Shown here one piece after another: positions 57,825-64,000 of a stretch of DNA of 64,000 bases. Made by a program: the position numbers and the translations under genes. The DNA lies in NCBI RefSeq assembly GCF_000429065.1, contig NZ_AUBD01000008.1, positions 215,399 to 279,398 of the forward strand, read 5' to 3'. Below the pieces are notes generated by a model, which worked only from the letters and a program-made list of their open reading frames with translations, did no database searches and was not told the origin of the DNA. Position 1 is the stretch's first letter; every line of letters begins with the position of its first letter. This DNA is from Silanimonas lenta DSM 16282 (lineage in GTDB: Bacteria; Pseudomonadota; Gammaproteobacteria; Xanthomonadales; Xanthomonadaceae).

Positions 57825-58310
57825 TCAGCCGTGATGGTGGCCGCCCGGGCCATGCACATGGCCGTGCAGCACCTCTTCCACCGTGGCCTCGCGCACCTCG
57901 ACGATCTCGATGTCGAAGTGCAGGGGCATGCCGGCCAGCGGGTGGTTGGCATCGATGGTGATGCTGTCCTCGGCGACCTCGCGCACCACCACGGTGATCG
58001 GCCCCATCGGGCCCTGGGCCTCGAACTGCATGCCCGGCTGGATCTCGATGTCCTGCGGGAAGGCCGCGCGCGGCACCGCCTGCAGCATCTCCGGGTTGCT
58101 CTCGCCATAGCCCTCGGCGGGCGGCACCACCACCTGGAAGGTATCACCGGCCATCCGGCCGGCCATGGCCTTCTCGAGGCCCGGCACGATCTGGCCGACG
58201 CCGTGCAGGTAGGGCAGCGGCTCGCGGCCGCGCGAGCTGTCGATCACCTGGCCGTCCGGACTGGTGAGGGTGTAGTGGAAGGACGCGACGGTGCGCTCGG
58301 CGATCTGCAT
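57825..58310 (-). CDS. slyD: FKBP-type peptidyl-prolyl isomerase SlyD
   Basis: A 161-residue SlyD-like isomerase/chaperone. The FKBP part (LTSPDGQVIDSSRGREPLPY, GRMAGDTFQVVVPPAEGYGE) is split by the IF insert (NPEMLQAVPRAAF to about residue 118, FDIEIVEVREAT resuming the FKBP fold). The His-rich tail HGHVHGPGGHHHG resembles the metal-binding tail of SlyD. The enzyme folds proline-containing proteins and can deliver Ni in hydrogenase maturation; no Ni enzyme is in this window. It lies downstream of cold-shock gene 2 and is bounded by terminators on both sides. Confidence 0.92.
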   Translation of the reverse strand: MQIAERTVASFHYTLTSPDGQVIDSSRGREPLPYLHGVGQIVPGLEKAMAGRMAGDTFQVVVPPAEGYGESNPEMLQAVPRAAFPQDIEIQPGMQFEAQGPMGPITVVVREVAEDSITIDANHPLAGMPLHFDIEIVEVREATVEEVLHGHVHGPGGHHHG

Positions 58311-58335
58311 GGAAAGTCTCCTCGTGGAAAAGAAA

Positions 58336-58359
58336 AACCCCGGGCGCGCGCCCGGGGTT
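58336..58359 (-). terminator. Terminator of the second cold-shock gene
   Basis: An 11-bp stem (AACCCCGGGCG, 58336-58346; CGCCCGGGGTT, 58349-58359) is read on the minus strand into TTTTTCTTTTCC. It sits between cold-shock gene 2 and slyD, and resembles the terminator after cold-shock gene 1. Confidence 0.88.
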
Positions 58360-58386
58360 CGTCACGCATGGGCGAAGGCAGGGCTC

Positions 58387-58596
58387 TCAGAGCGCCTGGA
58401 CGGCGTCGGCCTGCAGGCCCTTCGGCCCCTTCACCACGGTGAAGCTGACCTTCTGGCCTTCCTTCAGGGTCTTGAAGCCCGAGCCCTGGATGGAGCGGAA
58501 ATGGACGAAGAGATCCTCGCCGCCCTCGCGCGAGATGAAGCCGAAGCCCTTCGCGTCGTTGAACCACTTGACGGTACCGTTCTGACGGTCGCTCAT
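58387..58596 (-). CDS. csp: Cold-shock protein, CspA family (copy 2)
   Basis: A 69-residue OB-fold protein very similar to the copy at 53.4 kb ([20 protein letters not shown] at the start, [20 protein letters not shown]). RNP1 is KGFGFI and RNP2 LFVHF. Like copy 1 it begins with a leader containing matching sequence blocks and ends with a strong terminator. Two nearly identical genes 5 kb apart with parallel leader structure suggest a duplication that kept the regulation. Confidence 0.95.
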   Translation of the reverse strand: MSDRQNGTVKWFNDAKGFGFISREGGEDLFVHFRSIQGSGFKTLKEGQKVSFTVVKGPKGLQADAVQAL

Positions 58597-58757
58597 TTTG
58601 TTGTCTCCGAGTAACAGATTTCGATGTCTTGAGGGTTCACCGGAAAAACCGGCGGCTGTCTGCTGGGAGGCAACACAAGGGCGATGTAGCGGATCTTCGA
58701 TCTACCGCATCGGGACACAATTCACCGTGACCCGGCAAGCTCAGCCAGGCCACGATA
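58597..58757 (-). promoter_or_regulatory. Long 5' leader and promoter of cold-shock gene 2
   Basis: On the minus strand a possible -10 TATCGT (complement of 58752-58757) is followed by GGCC, CCGGGTCACGGT (block ending at 58735) and GATCCGCTACATCG (complement of 58682-58695), then about 86 nt to the ATG. Positions and sequence parallel those of cold-shock gene 1. Confidence 0.6.
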
Positions 58758-58836
58758 CGGGTTTTCCCGCCGCCGCGCCAACGGTTTTTCAGCCCCCCGG
58801 GGCCGCGGTTCAGGAAAAGGGGCTACACTGGACGCC

Positions 58837-59253
58837 ATGGCCCTGCCCTTCGCCCGCCGCCTGCCCCCTGGCCTGCACCTGCTGCTGGCCCTGGTGCTCG
58901 TGCTGCAATCGGCCACGGCGCTCGCCCTGCGGCAGGCCATGCCGCTCGCCCCGGCCACCGGCGCGGCGGCGGCGCTCGAAACCAGCCAGGGCCCTGAAAC
59001 CGCGCCATCCCTGCCCTGCCACGCGGCGCTCGCCGCGGCACTGACCCCGGCCGGGGCGCCGCTCCCTTCGGACGCGGGCGACTGCTGCGATGGCGGCGGG
59101 CTCTGCCAGTGGGCCTGCGCCATGGCCCCGATGGTCCCGGCGGCCGAACTCCGGCTCCCGCCCCCCGATGCCGCGCCCGGAGCGCTGCCGGCCCCCCGCC
59201 CGGCCGCCCCCCGCTGGCCGGTGACCCAGCCACTGCGACCGCCCATCGCCTGA
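58837..59253 (+). CDS. Cys-rich exported protein, CopL-like
   Basis: A 138-residue protein with a hydrophobic N-terminus (about 12-32: GLHLLLALVLVLQSATALAL), probably a signal peptide or anchor. It has a central Cys-rich segment DAGDCCDGGGLCQWACAMAP (four Cys) plus a nearby LPCHAAL, and a Pro/Ala-rich tail. This matches in outline the CopL-type metal-binding regulatory proteins of xanthomonads (CC...C..C near the centre), which precede copper genes. Here it is followed by an unknown exported protein, a MerP-like and a MerT-like gene, all plus strand, so a metal-linked role is plausible. Assignment is tentative. Confidence 0.6.
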   Translation: MALPFARRLPPGLHLLLALVLVLQSATALALRQAMPLAPATGAAAALETSQGPETAPSLPCHAALAAALTPAGAPLPSDAGDCCDGGGLCQWACAMAPMVPAAELRLPPPDAAPGALPAPRPAAPRWPVTQPLRPPIA

Positions 59254-59329
59254 TTCCGTCGTGAGCGCCCCGCCCCGAGGGCGGGTCCATTCCTGCGGGC
59301 TGCCTGCCCGCGCCACCACGGAATTCCCA

Positions 59330-59977
59330 ATGAAGACGACTTCGCTTCCGGGCCTGCTGGCCCTGGCCGCCCTGCTGGCCGCGGACGGCCTTGCGGCGCG
59401 TCCGGTGTCCTATGCCGGCGGCCATATGCTGATGATCGACCACCAGTCCGATCTGGACCAGTGGAGCTACACCTACTCACCCAGCTTCCGCTGGTCGGTC
59501 TCGGCCGGACGGCTGCGGCTGGACGGGCTGGAGCGCACGGGCCTGCTGGACCTGCGCTACGCCCGCTCGGCCCGCCTGCTGCAGCGCTGGAACCTGCCCA
59601 CGGCCCAGGCCAATGCCTTCGCCTGGGCCGGCCTCGGGGAGGCACGCACGGGCCTTGGCACCGGTGGCGCCCGCCACCTCGGCCTGCAGCTCGACTATGA
59701 GACCCGAAGGGTCTACACCTCCTTCGTGAGTGAACTGCACGAGGGCGAAGGCTGGTCGCACCGGCTGGATACCGCCGCGCTGGGCTGGGCGCCCTACCCA
59801 CACGACGTGGATCGCGTGGCCACCTGGTTCGTGCTGAAGGGCATGCACACCACGAACGCCCTGGACCGCGGGGTGAAGCCCGCCGCCGTGCTGCGCCTGT
59901 TCACCACCCGCTGGTGGCTGGAAGTGGGCGCCGATGACGACGGCAAGCCGCTCGCCAGTTTCATGCTGAACCTCTGA
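59330..59977 (+). CDS. Exported protein of unknown function in metal cluster
   Basis: A 215-residue protein with a signal peptide (MKTTSLPGLLALAALLAADG, cleavage near GLA). The mature part is rich in aromatic residues and Arg, with repeating short hydrophobic strands (DQWSYTYSPSFRWSVSAG, HLGLQLDYETRRVYTSFVSE, VLRLFTTRWWLEVGADDDG), a beta-rich look. It contains no Cys in the mature region and few His. I recognise no family. It starts 77 bp after the CopL-like gene and 32 bp before the MerP-like gene, so it is probably transcribed with them. Confidence 0.68.
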   Translation: MKTTSLPGLLALAALLAADGLAARPVSYAGGHMLMIDHQSDLDQWSYTYSPSFRWSVSAGRLRLDGLERTGLLDLRYARSARLLQRWNLPTAQANAFAWAGLGEARTGLGTGGARHLGLQLDYETRRVYTSFVSELHEGEGWSHRLDTAALGWAPYPHDVDRVATWFVLKGMHTTNALDRGVKPAAVLRLFTTRWWLEVGADDDGKPLASFMLNL

Positions 59978-60009
59978 TCTTCCATGAGCCCATTCGAGGA
60001 GTCCCCGAA

Positions 60010-60339
60010 ATGAACCGTCTGATCGCCATCCCCCTCGCCCTCCTGCTCGCCGCCGCGCCCTTCGGCCTTGCCGAAGCCCGCAGCATCCGCGTCGAGGTCA
60101 ACGGCCTCGTCTGCGCCTTCTGCGCCGACGGCATCACCCGCGCCCTGAAAAAGCAGCCGGCCGCCGAGGAAGTCTTCGTCAGCCTCGAACACCGCCTCGT
60201 GGCGGTCGGCCTCAAGGACGGCCAGGACATCGCCGACGAGGTGCTGAAAAAGACCCTCGTGGATGCCGGCTACACCGTGGTCGGCATCGAGCGCACCGAC
60301 GATACCGTCGCCACCATCCGTGCCGGAGTCGGCCGATGA
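60010..60339 (+). CDS. Exported heavy-metal-associated (MerP-like) protein
   Basis: A 109-residue protein with signal peptide (MNRLIAIPLALLLAAAPFGL, about 1-23) and one ferredoxin-like HMA domain. The metal-binding loop is VNGLVCAFCADGI, with CXXC but lacking the usual preceding Met/His-Thr of GMTCxxC motifs. It ends in a short variable tail. By similarity in layout it would bind Hg(II), Cu(I) or another soft metal in the periplasm and hand it to the membrane partner encoded next, whose ATG overlaps its stop (ATGA). Metal specificity cannot be stated. Confidence 0.8.
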   Translation: MNRLIAIPLALLLAAAPFGLAEARSIRVEVNGLVCAFCADGITRALKKQPAAEEVFVSLEHRLVAVGLKDGQDIADEVLKKTLVDAGYTVVGIERTDDTVATIRAGVGR

Positions 60340-60713
60340 AGGAACTGCGGCAGGGCCTGTGGGGCGCCTTCGGCGCCCTCCTCGCCAGCTCCGGCACTCT
60401 GGTGTGCTGCGTGCTGCCGGCGGTGATGGTGAGCCTCGGGGCCGGCGCCACCCTGGCCGGCCTCGTCACCGCCGTGCCGCAGCTCGTCTGGCTCTCCGAG
60501 CGCAAGGGGCTGGTGTTCAGCGTGGCGGCCGGCGCGCTGGCCATCGCTGGCGCCCTGCTCTGGCGCGCCCGCCATGCCCCCTGCCCGGCCGACCCGGCGC
60601 TCGCCCGGGCCTGCGCCCGGCTGCGCCGCTGGTCGAACGGACTGTACCTGGCCTCGGTGGCCGCCACGATCCTCGGCGCGGTGTTCGCCTTCGTGCTGCC
60701 AGCGCTGGGCTGA
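60336..60713 (+). CDS. MerT-like membrane transport protein
   Basis: A 125-residue inner-membrane protein with about four hydrophobic segments (about 8-28, 38-54, 65-79, 105-124). A CC pair lies in the first helix (SSGTLVCCVLPAVMVSLGAG), the hallmark position of MerT, which takes metal from MerP and moves it inwards. Two further Cys (APCPADP, ALARACAR) lie in the loop between helices 3 and 4, comparable to the second Cys pair of MerT. No MerR regulator or MerA reductase is in this window, so mercury is only one possibility. Confidence 0.78.
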   Translation: MKELRQGLWGAFGALLASSGTLVCCVLPAVMVSLGAGATLAGLVTAVPQLVWLSERKGLVFSVAAGALAIAGALLWRARHAPCPADPALARACARLRRWSNGLYLASVAATILGAVFAFVLPALG

Positions 60714-60738
60714 GGCCGGCAGGGTCATCCCCGGAAAC

Positions 60739-60760
60739 GGCGGCCCCGCGAGGGGCCGCC
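60739..60760. terminator. Hairpin between MerT-like gene and rluF
   Basis: A 9-bp stem (GGCGGCCCC, 60739-60747; GGGGCCGCC, 60752-60760) with a four-base loop lies between convergent genes. T-tracts are weak, so the call as a shared terminator is tentative. Confidence 0.5.
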
Positions 60761-60761
60761 C

Positions 60762-61481
60762 TCACCACTCGCTGCGGTTCGGCAGCAGGCCACGCAGCTC
60801 GGCATCGGTGAGGTTGCGCCACTGCCCGGGCTTCAAATGGCCGATCTGGATGTTGACGATGCGGCTGCGGAACAGGCGCTTCACCCGGTAGCCGAAGTGG
60901 GCGCACATCAGGCGGATCTGCCGGTTGAGGCCCTGGGTCAGCACGATGCGGAAGCCCACCGGGCCGAGCTTCGAGACCTTGCAGGGCAGGGTCTTCGTGC
61001 CATGCATGGGGATGCCGCCGCGCGCCATACCACGCAGGAATTCCGGGCTCACGTCCTTGTTGACGCCGACCAGGTACTCCTTCTCCTTGCTGTTCTCGGC
61101 ACGCAGGATCTCGTTGACGATGTCGCCATTGCTGGTGAGCAGGATCAGGCCCTCGCTGTCCTTGTCGAGGCGGCCGATGGGGAAGATGCGCTGCTCGTGG
61201 CCGATGGCCTCGATGATGTTGCCCTTCACGTCCTGCTCGGTGGTGCAGGTGATGCCCACCGGCTTGTGGTAGGCGATGTAGACGTGCCGGCGCTTGTGGG
61301 GCGCGGCGGCGGCGCGCCGGGCCACGGTCTGGCCGTCGATGGCGACCACATCCTCCTCGCCGAGCTCGGCGCCGATCCGGGCGCGGACGCCGTTGACGGT
61401 GACACGGCCTTCGCCGATCAGGCGGTCGGCCTCGCGGCGCGAGCAGAAGCCCGCCTCGGAGAGGTACTTGTTCAGGCGCAT
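60762..61481 (-). CDS. rluF: 23S rRNA pseudouridine(2604) synthase RluF
   Basis: A 239-residue RsuA/RluB/RluF-type pseudouridine synthase. The N-terminal S4 RNA-binding domain is MRLNKYLSEAGFCSRREADR and GEGRVTVNGVRARIG. The catalytic motif is FPIGRLDKDSEGLILLTSNG with the conserved Asp, and QGLNRQIRLMCAHFGYRVKR near the C-terminus. RluF modifies 23S rRNA U2604 (and can act on tRNA-Tyr). The ATG at 61481 gives the correct S4 start; an upstream in-frame ATG is rejected. RluB is the alternative family name but the short length and motif wording favour RluF. Confidence 0.9.
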   Translation of the reverse strand: MRLNKYLSEAGFCSRREADRLIGEGRVTVNGVRARIGAELGEEDVVAIDGQTVARRAAAAPHKRRHVYIAYHKPVGITCTTEQDVKGNIIEAIGHEQRIFPIGRLDKDSEGLILLTSNGDIVNEILRAENSKEKEYLVGVNKDVSPEFLRGMARGGIPMHGTKTLPCKVSKLGPVGFRIVLTQGLNRQIRLMCAHFGYRVKRLFRSRIVNIQIGHLKPGQWRNLTDAELRGLLPNRSEW

Positions 61482-61642
61482 CGCTGCGTGCCGAAGGAAG
61501 GGAGGGCGCGCAGGATACCCCCGGCGGGCCGTGGGCGCCTGAACCCCGGCCGGGGCCGTGGGGGCCGCCTCCTCACTTCCGGCACACCCCGGCGCGGCGG
61601 CAATCGGCGATGCTCCAAGGTTTCCACCCGACGGGACCCCGC

Positions 61643-63757
61643 ATGAGCCTGCTGCGACGCCCTGCCCTGCCCTCCCTGCTCCTGCCTGCACTGGCCGCCC
61701 TGCTGGCCCTGCCGGCGCTGGCGGCCAAACGGCCGATCACTCACGAGGACCTGTGGAGCTTCGACCGTCTCTCGGCCCCGGCCCTCTCGCCGGATGGCCG
61801 CTTCGCCGCGGTAGTGGTGACGAAACCGGCCTACGACCCGGCCGAGCAGAGCGCCGACCTCTGGCTGCTGCCGGTGGACGGCCGCGGCGAGCCGCGCCAG
61901 CTCACCTTCAGCCGGGCCGCCGAAGCCGGCCCCGCCTTCAGCCCCGACGGTCGCCTGCTCGCCTACAGCGTGCAGCGCGAGGGCGATGCCGTCCCCCAGA
62001 TCTATGTGCTCGACCTGCAGCAGGGCGGCGAGCCGCGCCGCGTCACCTCGCTCTCCACCGGCGCCCGGCAGCCGCAGTTCTCGCCCGACGGCAGCCGCCT
62101 GCTGTTCGTGAGCAGCGTCTATCCCGGCACGAAAAACGACGCCGACAACCAGCGCATCGCCGCCGAGCGCAAGGCGCGCAAGGACAATGTGCGGATCTAT
62201 ACCGGCTTCCCCATCCGCAACTGGGACCGCTGGCTCGACGACCGCCAGCAGCGCCTGTTCGTGGTGCCGGTGGCCGGCGGCGAAGCCCTCGACCTGCTGG
62301 CCGGCAGCGAACTCGTGAAGCAGCCCGGCTTCGGCGGCCGCTTCAGCGATACGGGCGAGGAGATCGACGCCACCTGGACGCCGGATGGCCAGTCGGTGGT
62401 GTTCGCCGCCACCGTGAACCGCCACCGCGCCGCCTTCGCCAATGTGCACACCGACCTCTACCGCGTCTCCGCGAGCGGCGGCGAGGCGGTACGCCTCACC
62501 GGCGACGGCACGCTGGAAGCCCAGGACAGCTATGCCCGGCCGCAGTTCAGCCCCGATGGCCGCACCCTGCTCGCCCAGCGCACCCCGCGCGGCGAGCAGG
62601 TCTACCAGCCCACCCACCTGCAGCCCTTCGACTGGCCGGCGATGCGCCCCGGCACCACCCTGCGCCTGCCGGGCGAGCGGGCAGTGAATGGCTTCGGCAT
62701 CGATGCCGATTCCCGCACCGTCTGGCTCACCGCCGAGGATGCCGGCCACGAGAAGCTCTGGCGCGCCCGCCTCGGCGAGCCCGAGGCCCGCCTCGCCTTC
62801 GACATGGATCGCGGCGTGTACACCGGCCTGCAGGTGGCCCGTCGCGCCAGCGGCGTGCTGGTGGCGAACTACGACAGCGCCGCCGAACCGCCCGAGGTGG
62901 TGCGGCTCATGCCGCGCGGCGGCCACCAGCCGCTCAGCGCCTTCAACCGCGAGCGCACCGCCGCCCTCGACCTCGCACCCGCCGAGACCTTCTGGTTCGA
63001 GAGCGAACGCGGCGCCCGCATCCACAACCTGCTGGTGAAGCCGGCCGGCTTCGACCCGGCGAAGCGCTACCCGCTGTTCGTGCTGATCCACGGCGGTCCG
63101 CACATCATGTGGCGCGACAGCTTCTTCGTGCGCTGGAACTACCACCTCATCGCCGGCACCGACCGGGTGGTGCTGCTCACCAACTACACCGGATCGACCG
63201 GCTTCGGCGCTGCCTTCGCCCAGGGCATCCAGGGCGATCCCTTCGAGGGCCCCGCCAAGGAGATCAACCAGGCCGCCGACGTGGCCATCGAGCGCCATGC
63301 CTTCATCGACGGCACGCGCCAGTGCGCCGGCGGCGCCAGCTACGGCGGCCATCTCGCCAACTGGCTTCAGGGCACCACCACCCGCTACCGCTGCCTCGTG
63401 AGCCATGCCGGCCTCGTCAACCTCGAATCGCAGTGGGGCACCTCCGACATCATCTTCAGCCGCGAGCAGAACAACGGCGGCCCGGTGTGGGAGCGCGGCC
63501 CGGTGTGGACGGCGCAGAACCCCATGCTGAAGGCCGCCAACTTCCGCACCCCGGTGCTGGTGACCATCGGCGAGCAGGACTTCCGCGTGCCGCTCAACAA
63601 CGTGCTGGAGTACTGGTCGCTGCTGCAGCGCCAGCAGGTGGAGAGCCGGCTGCTGGTGTTCCCGGACGAGAACCACTGGATCCTGAAGGGCGAGAACAGC
63701 CGCACCTTCTACCGTGAACTGGAGGCCTGGCTGGACCGCTGGGAGGCGGCGCCGTAG
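61643..63757 (+). CDS. Exported S9 family prolyl oligopeptidase-like peptidase
   Basis: A 704-residue serine peptidase with signal peptide (SLLRRPALPSLLLPALAALL, cleavage near ALA). A WD40-like beta-propeller follows (about 40-420; repeated FSPDGRLLAYSV, PQFSPDGSRLLFVSS, TPDGQSVVFAA units), then an alpha/beta-hydrolase domain from about 440. The catalytic Ser is in CAGGASYGGHLANW, Asp in GEQDFRVPLNN and His in PDENHWILKGEN. Dipeptidyl/acylaminoacyl peptidases of this kind degrade peptides in the periplasm or outside. The ATG at 61643 is chosen because it opens the signal peptide. Diverges from rluF. Confidence 0.9.
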   Translation: MSLLRRPALPSLLLPALAALLALPALAAKRPITHEDLWSFDRLSAPALSPDGRFAAVVVTKPAYDPAEQSADLWLLPVDGRGEPRQLTFSRAAEAGPAFSPDGRLLAYSVQREGDAVPQIYVLDLQQGGEPRRVTSLSTGARQPQFSPDGSRLLFVSSVYPGTKNDADNQRIAAERKARKDNVRIYTGFPIRNWDRWLDDRQQRLFVVPVAGGEALDLLAGSELVKQPGFGGRFSDTGEEIDATWTPDGQSVVFAATVNRHRAAFANVHTDLYRVSASGGEAVRLTGDGTLEAQDSYARPQFSPDGRTLLAQRTPRGEQVYQPTHLQPFDWPAMRPGTTLRLPGERAVNGFGIDADSRTVWLTAEDAGHEKLWRARLGEPEARLAFDMDRGVYTGLQVARRASGVLVANYDSAAEPPEVVRLMPRGGHQPLSAFNRERTAALDLAPAETFWFESERGARIHNLLVKPAGFDPAKRYPLFVLIHGGPHIMWRDSFFVRWNYHLIAGTDRVVLLTNYTGSTGFGAAFAQGIQGDPFEGPAKEINQAADVAIERHAFIDGTRQCAGGASYGGHLANWLQGTTTRYRCLVSHAGLVNLESQWGTSDIIFSREQNNGGPVWERGPVWTAQNPMLKAANFRTPVLVTIGEQDFRVPLNNVLEYWSLLQRQQVESRLLVFPDENHWILKGENSRTFYRELEAWLDRWEAAP

Positions 63758-64000
63758 CCGTCGCCCCACGAGGCACTCAACGCGCGGCATACCATCGGGG
63801 GAGCGCCTGCCTCGAGAAGACCGCATCTCGGGGCGCCTGCCTCGTGCGGACGGCGGGGTTGTCACTGGCGAGCCTGCCTGCCGCATGCGGCATTTCGCTC
63901 TTCCCTCGGTCGGGGCAATCCTGCCCCGACTCGGGCGCTCGCCATCCATGGCTCGCTTGCCGCGAAACGCCACCCGCGGCGTCGCGGCTCGCGGCGAAAC
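63758..64000. other. Non-coding tail of the window
   Basis: No gene is supported in these 243 bp. A 9-bp stem-loop (GTCGGGGCA/TGCCCCGAC at 63909-63930) and two copies of GCGCCTGCCTCG (63803-63814 and 63833-63844) are visible, but I see no terminator tail after the hairpin and no named repeat family. Confidence 0.5.

Noticed and set aside
63803..63930. A REP-like element or attachment site at the right edge
   Set aside because: One 12-bp direct repeat and one 9-bp hairpin were found, but no further copies are obvious in the window and there is no integrase.

Overview
The window is a high-GC, gene-dense stretch of a bacterial chromosome, most likely from a gammaproteobacterium of the Xanthomonadales/Lysobacterales. 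The pointers are gene families and orders typical of that group: a TrpR-like regulator heading a complete his operon, a DUF6587-type small protein behind feoAB, a CopL-like Cys-rich protein, TonB-dependent receptors, two cspA-like genes, and leucine catabolism genes beside leucine dehydrogenase. I see no tRNA, rRNA, CRISPR array, prophage or transposase. The species cannot be named from this sequence alone.

Layout. 1-11.1 kb: leucine/isovalerate catabolism (end of leucine dehydrogenase, isovaleryl-CoA dehydrogenase, a thiolase, both methylcrotonyl-CoA carboxylase subunits, methylglutaconyl-CoA hydratase, HMG-CoA lyase). It is interrupted between liuB and liuC by an opposite-strand ferrous-iron uptake operon (feoA-feoB-small protein) with a Fur-box-like palindrome at its promoter. 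11.1-18.7 kb: GNAT, HD-GYP, SDR, EfpL/YeiP, Nudix, NhaC, RmuC and a high-potential iron-sulfur protein. 18.8-20.7 kb: methionine salvage genes mtnB-mtnD-mtnC. 20.7-22.3 kb: a secreted phosphoesterase. 22.3-29.9 kb: the complete histidine operon hisR(TrpR-like)-G-D-C-B-H-A-F-IE, with overlapping genes and a perfect 20-bp palindrome lying between the -35 and -10 elements.

30.6-44.5 kb is the most remarkable part. It is a seven-gene, tightly overlapping minus-strand operon that looks like an uncharacterised trans-envelope electron-transfer system. In order of transcription it encodes a multi-pass membrane protein with two 14-residue-spaced His pairs (predicted diheme b), a membrane-anchored decaheme cytochrome c, an exported double GlcG/HbpS-like protein, an outer-membrane beta-barrel with an SH3-like N-terminus, a 1265-residue decaheme cytochrome fused to an LVIVD beta-propeller, an exported pentaheme cytochrome, and a cytosolic 821-residue FAD/double cyclic-nucleotide-binding/four-cluster ferredoxin fusion. 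Together these carry 25 c-type haem-binding motifs. The parts list covers cytosol, inner membrane, periplasm and outer membrane. Direction of electron flow and terminal substrate are not visible from sequence.

44.7-64 kb: mfd, an NAD(P)-binding protein, a Fur-type-controlled FecA-like receptor, class I fumarase, a small STAS-like protein, two cold-shock genes with matching long 5' leaders, ferredoxin-NADP reductase, glutathione peroxidase, a second TonB-dependent receptor, SlyD, a small metal-handling cluster (CopL-like, unknown, MerP-like, MerT-like), RluF, and an exported S9 peptidase. Convergent and operon-end junctions often carry intrinsic-terminator hairpins.
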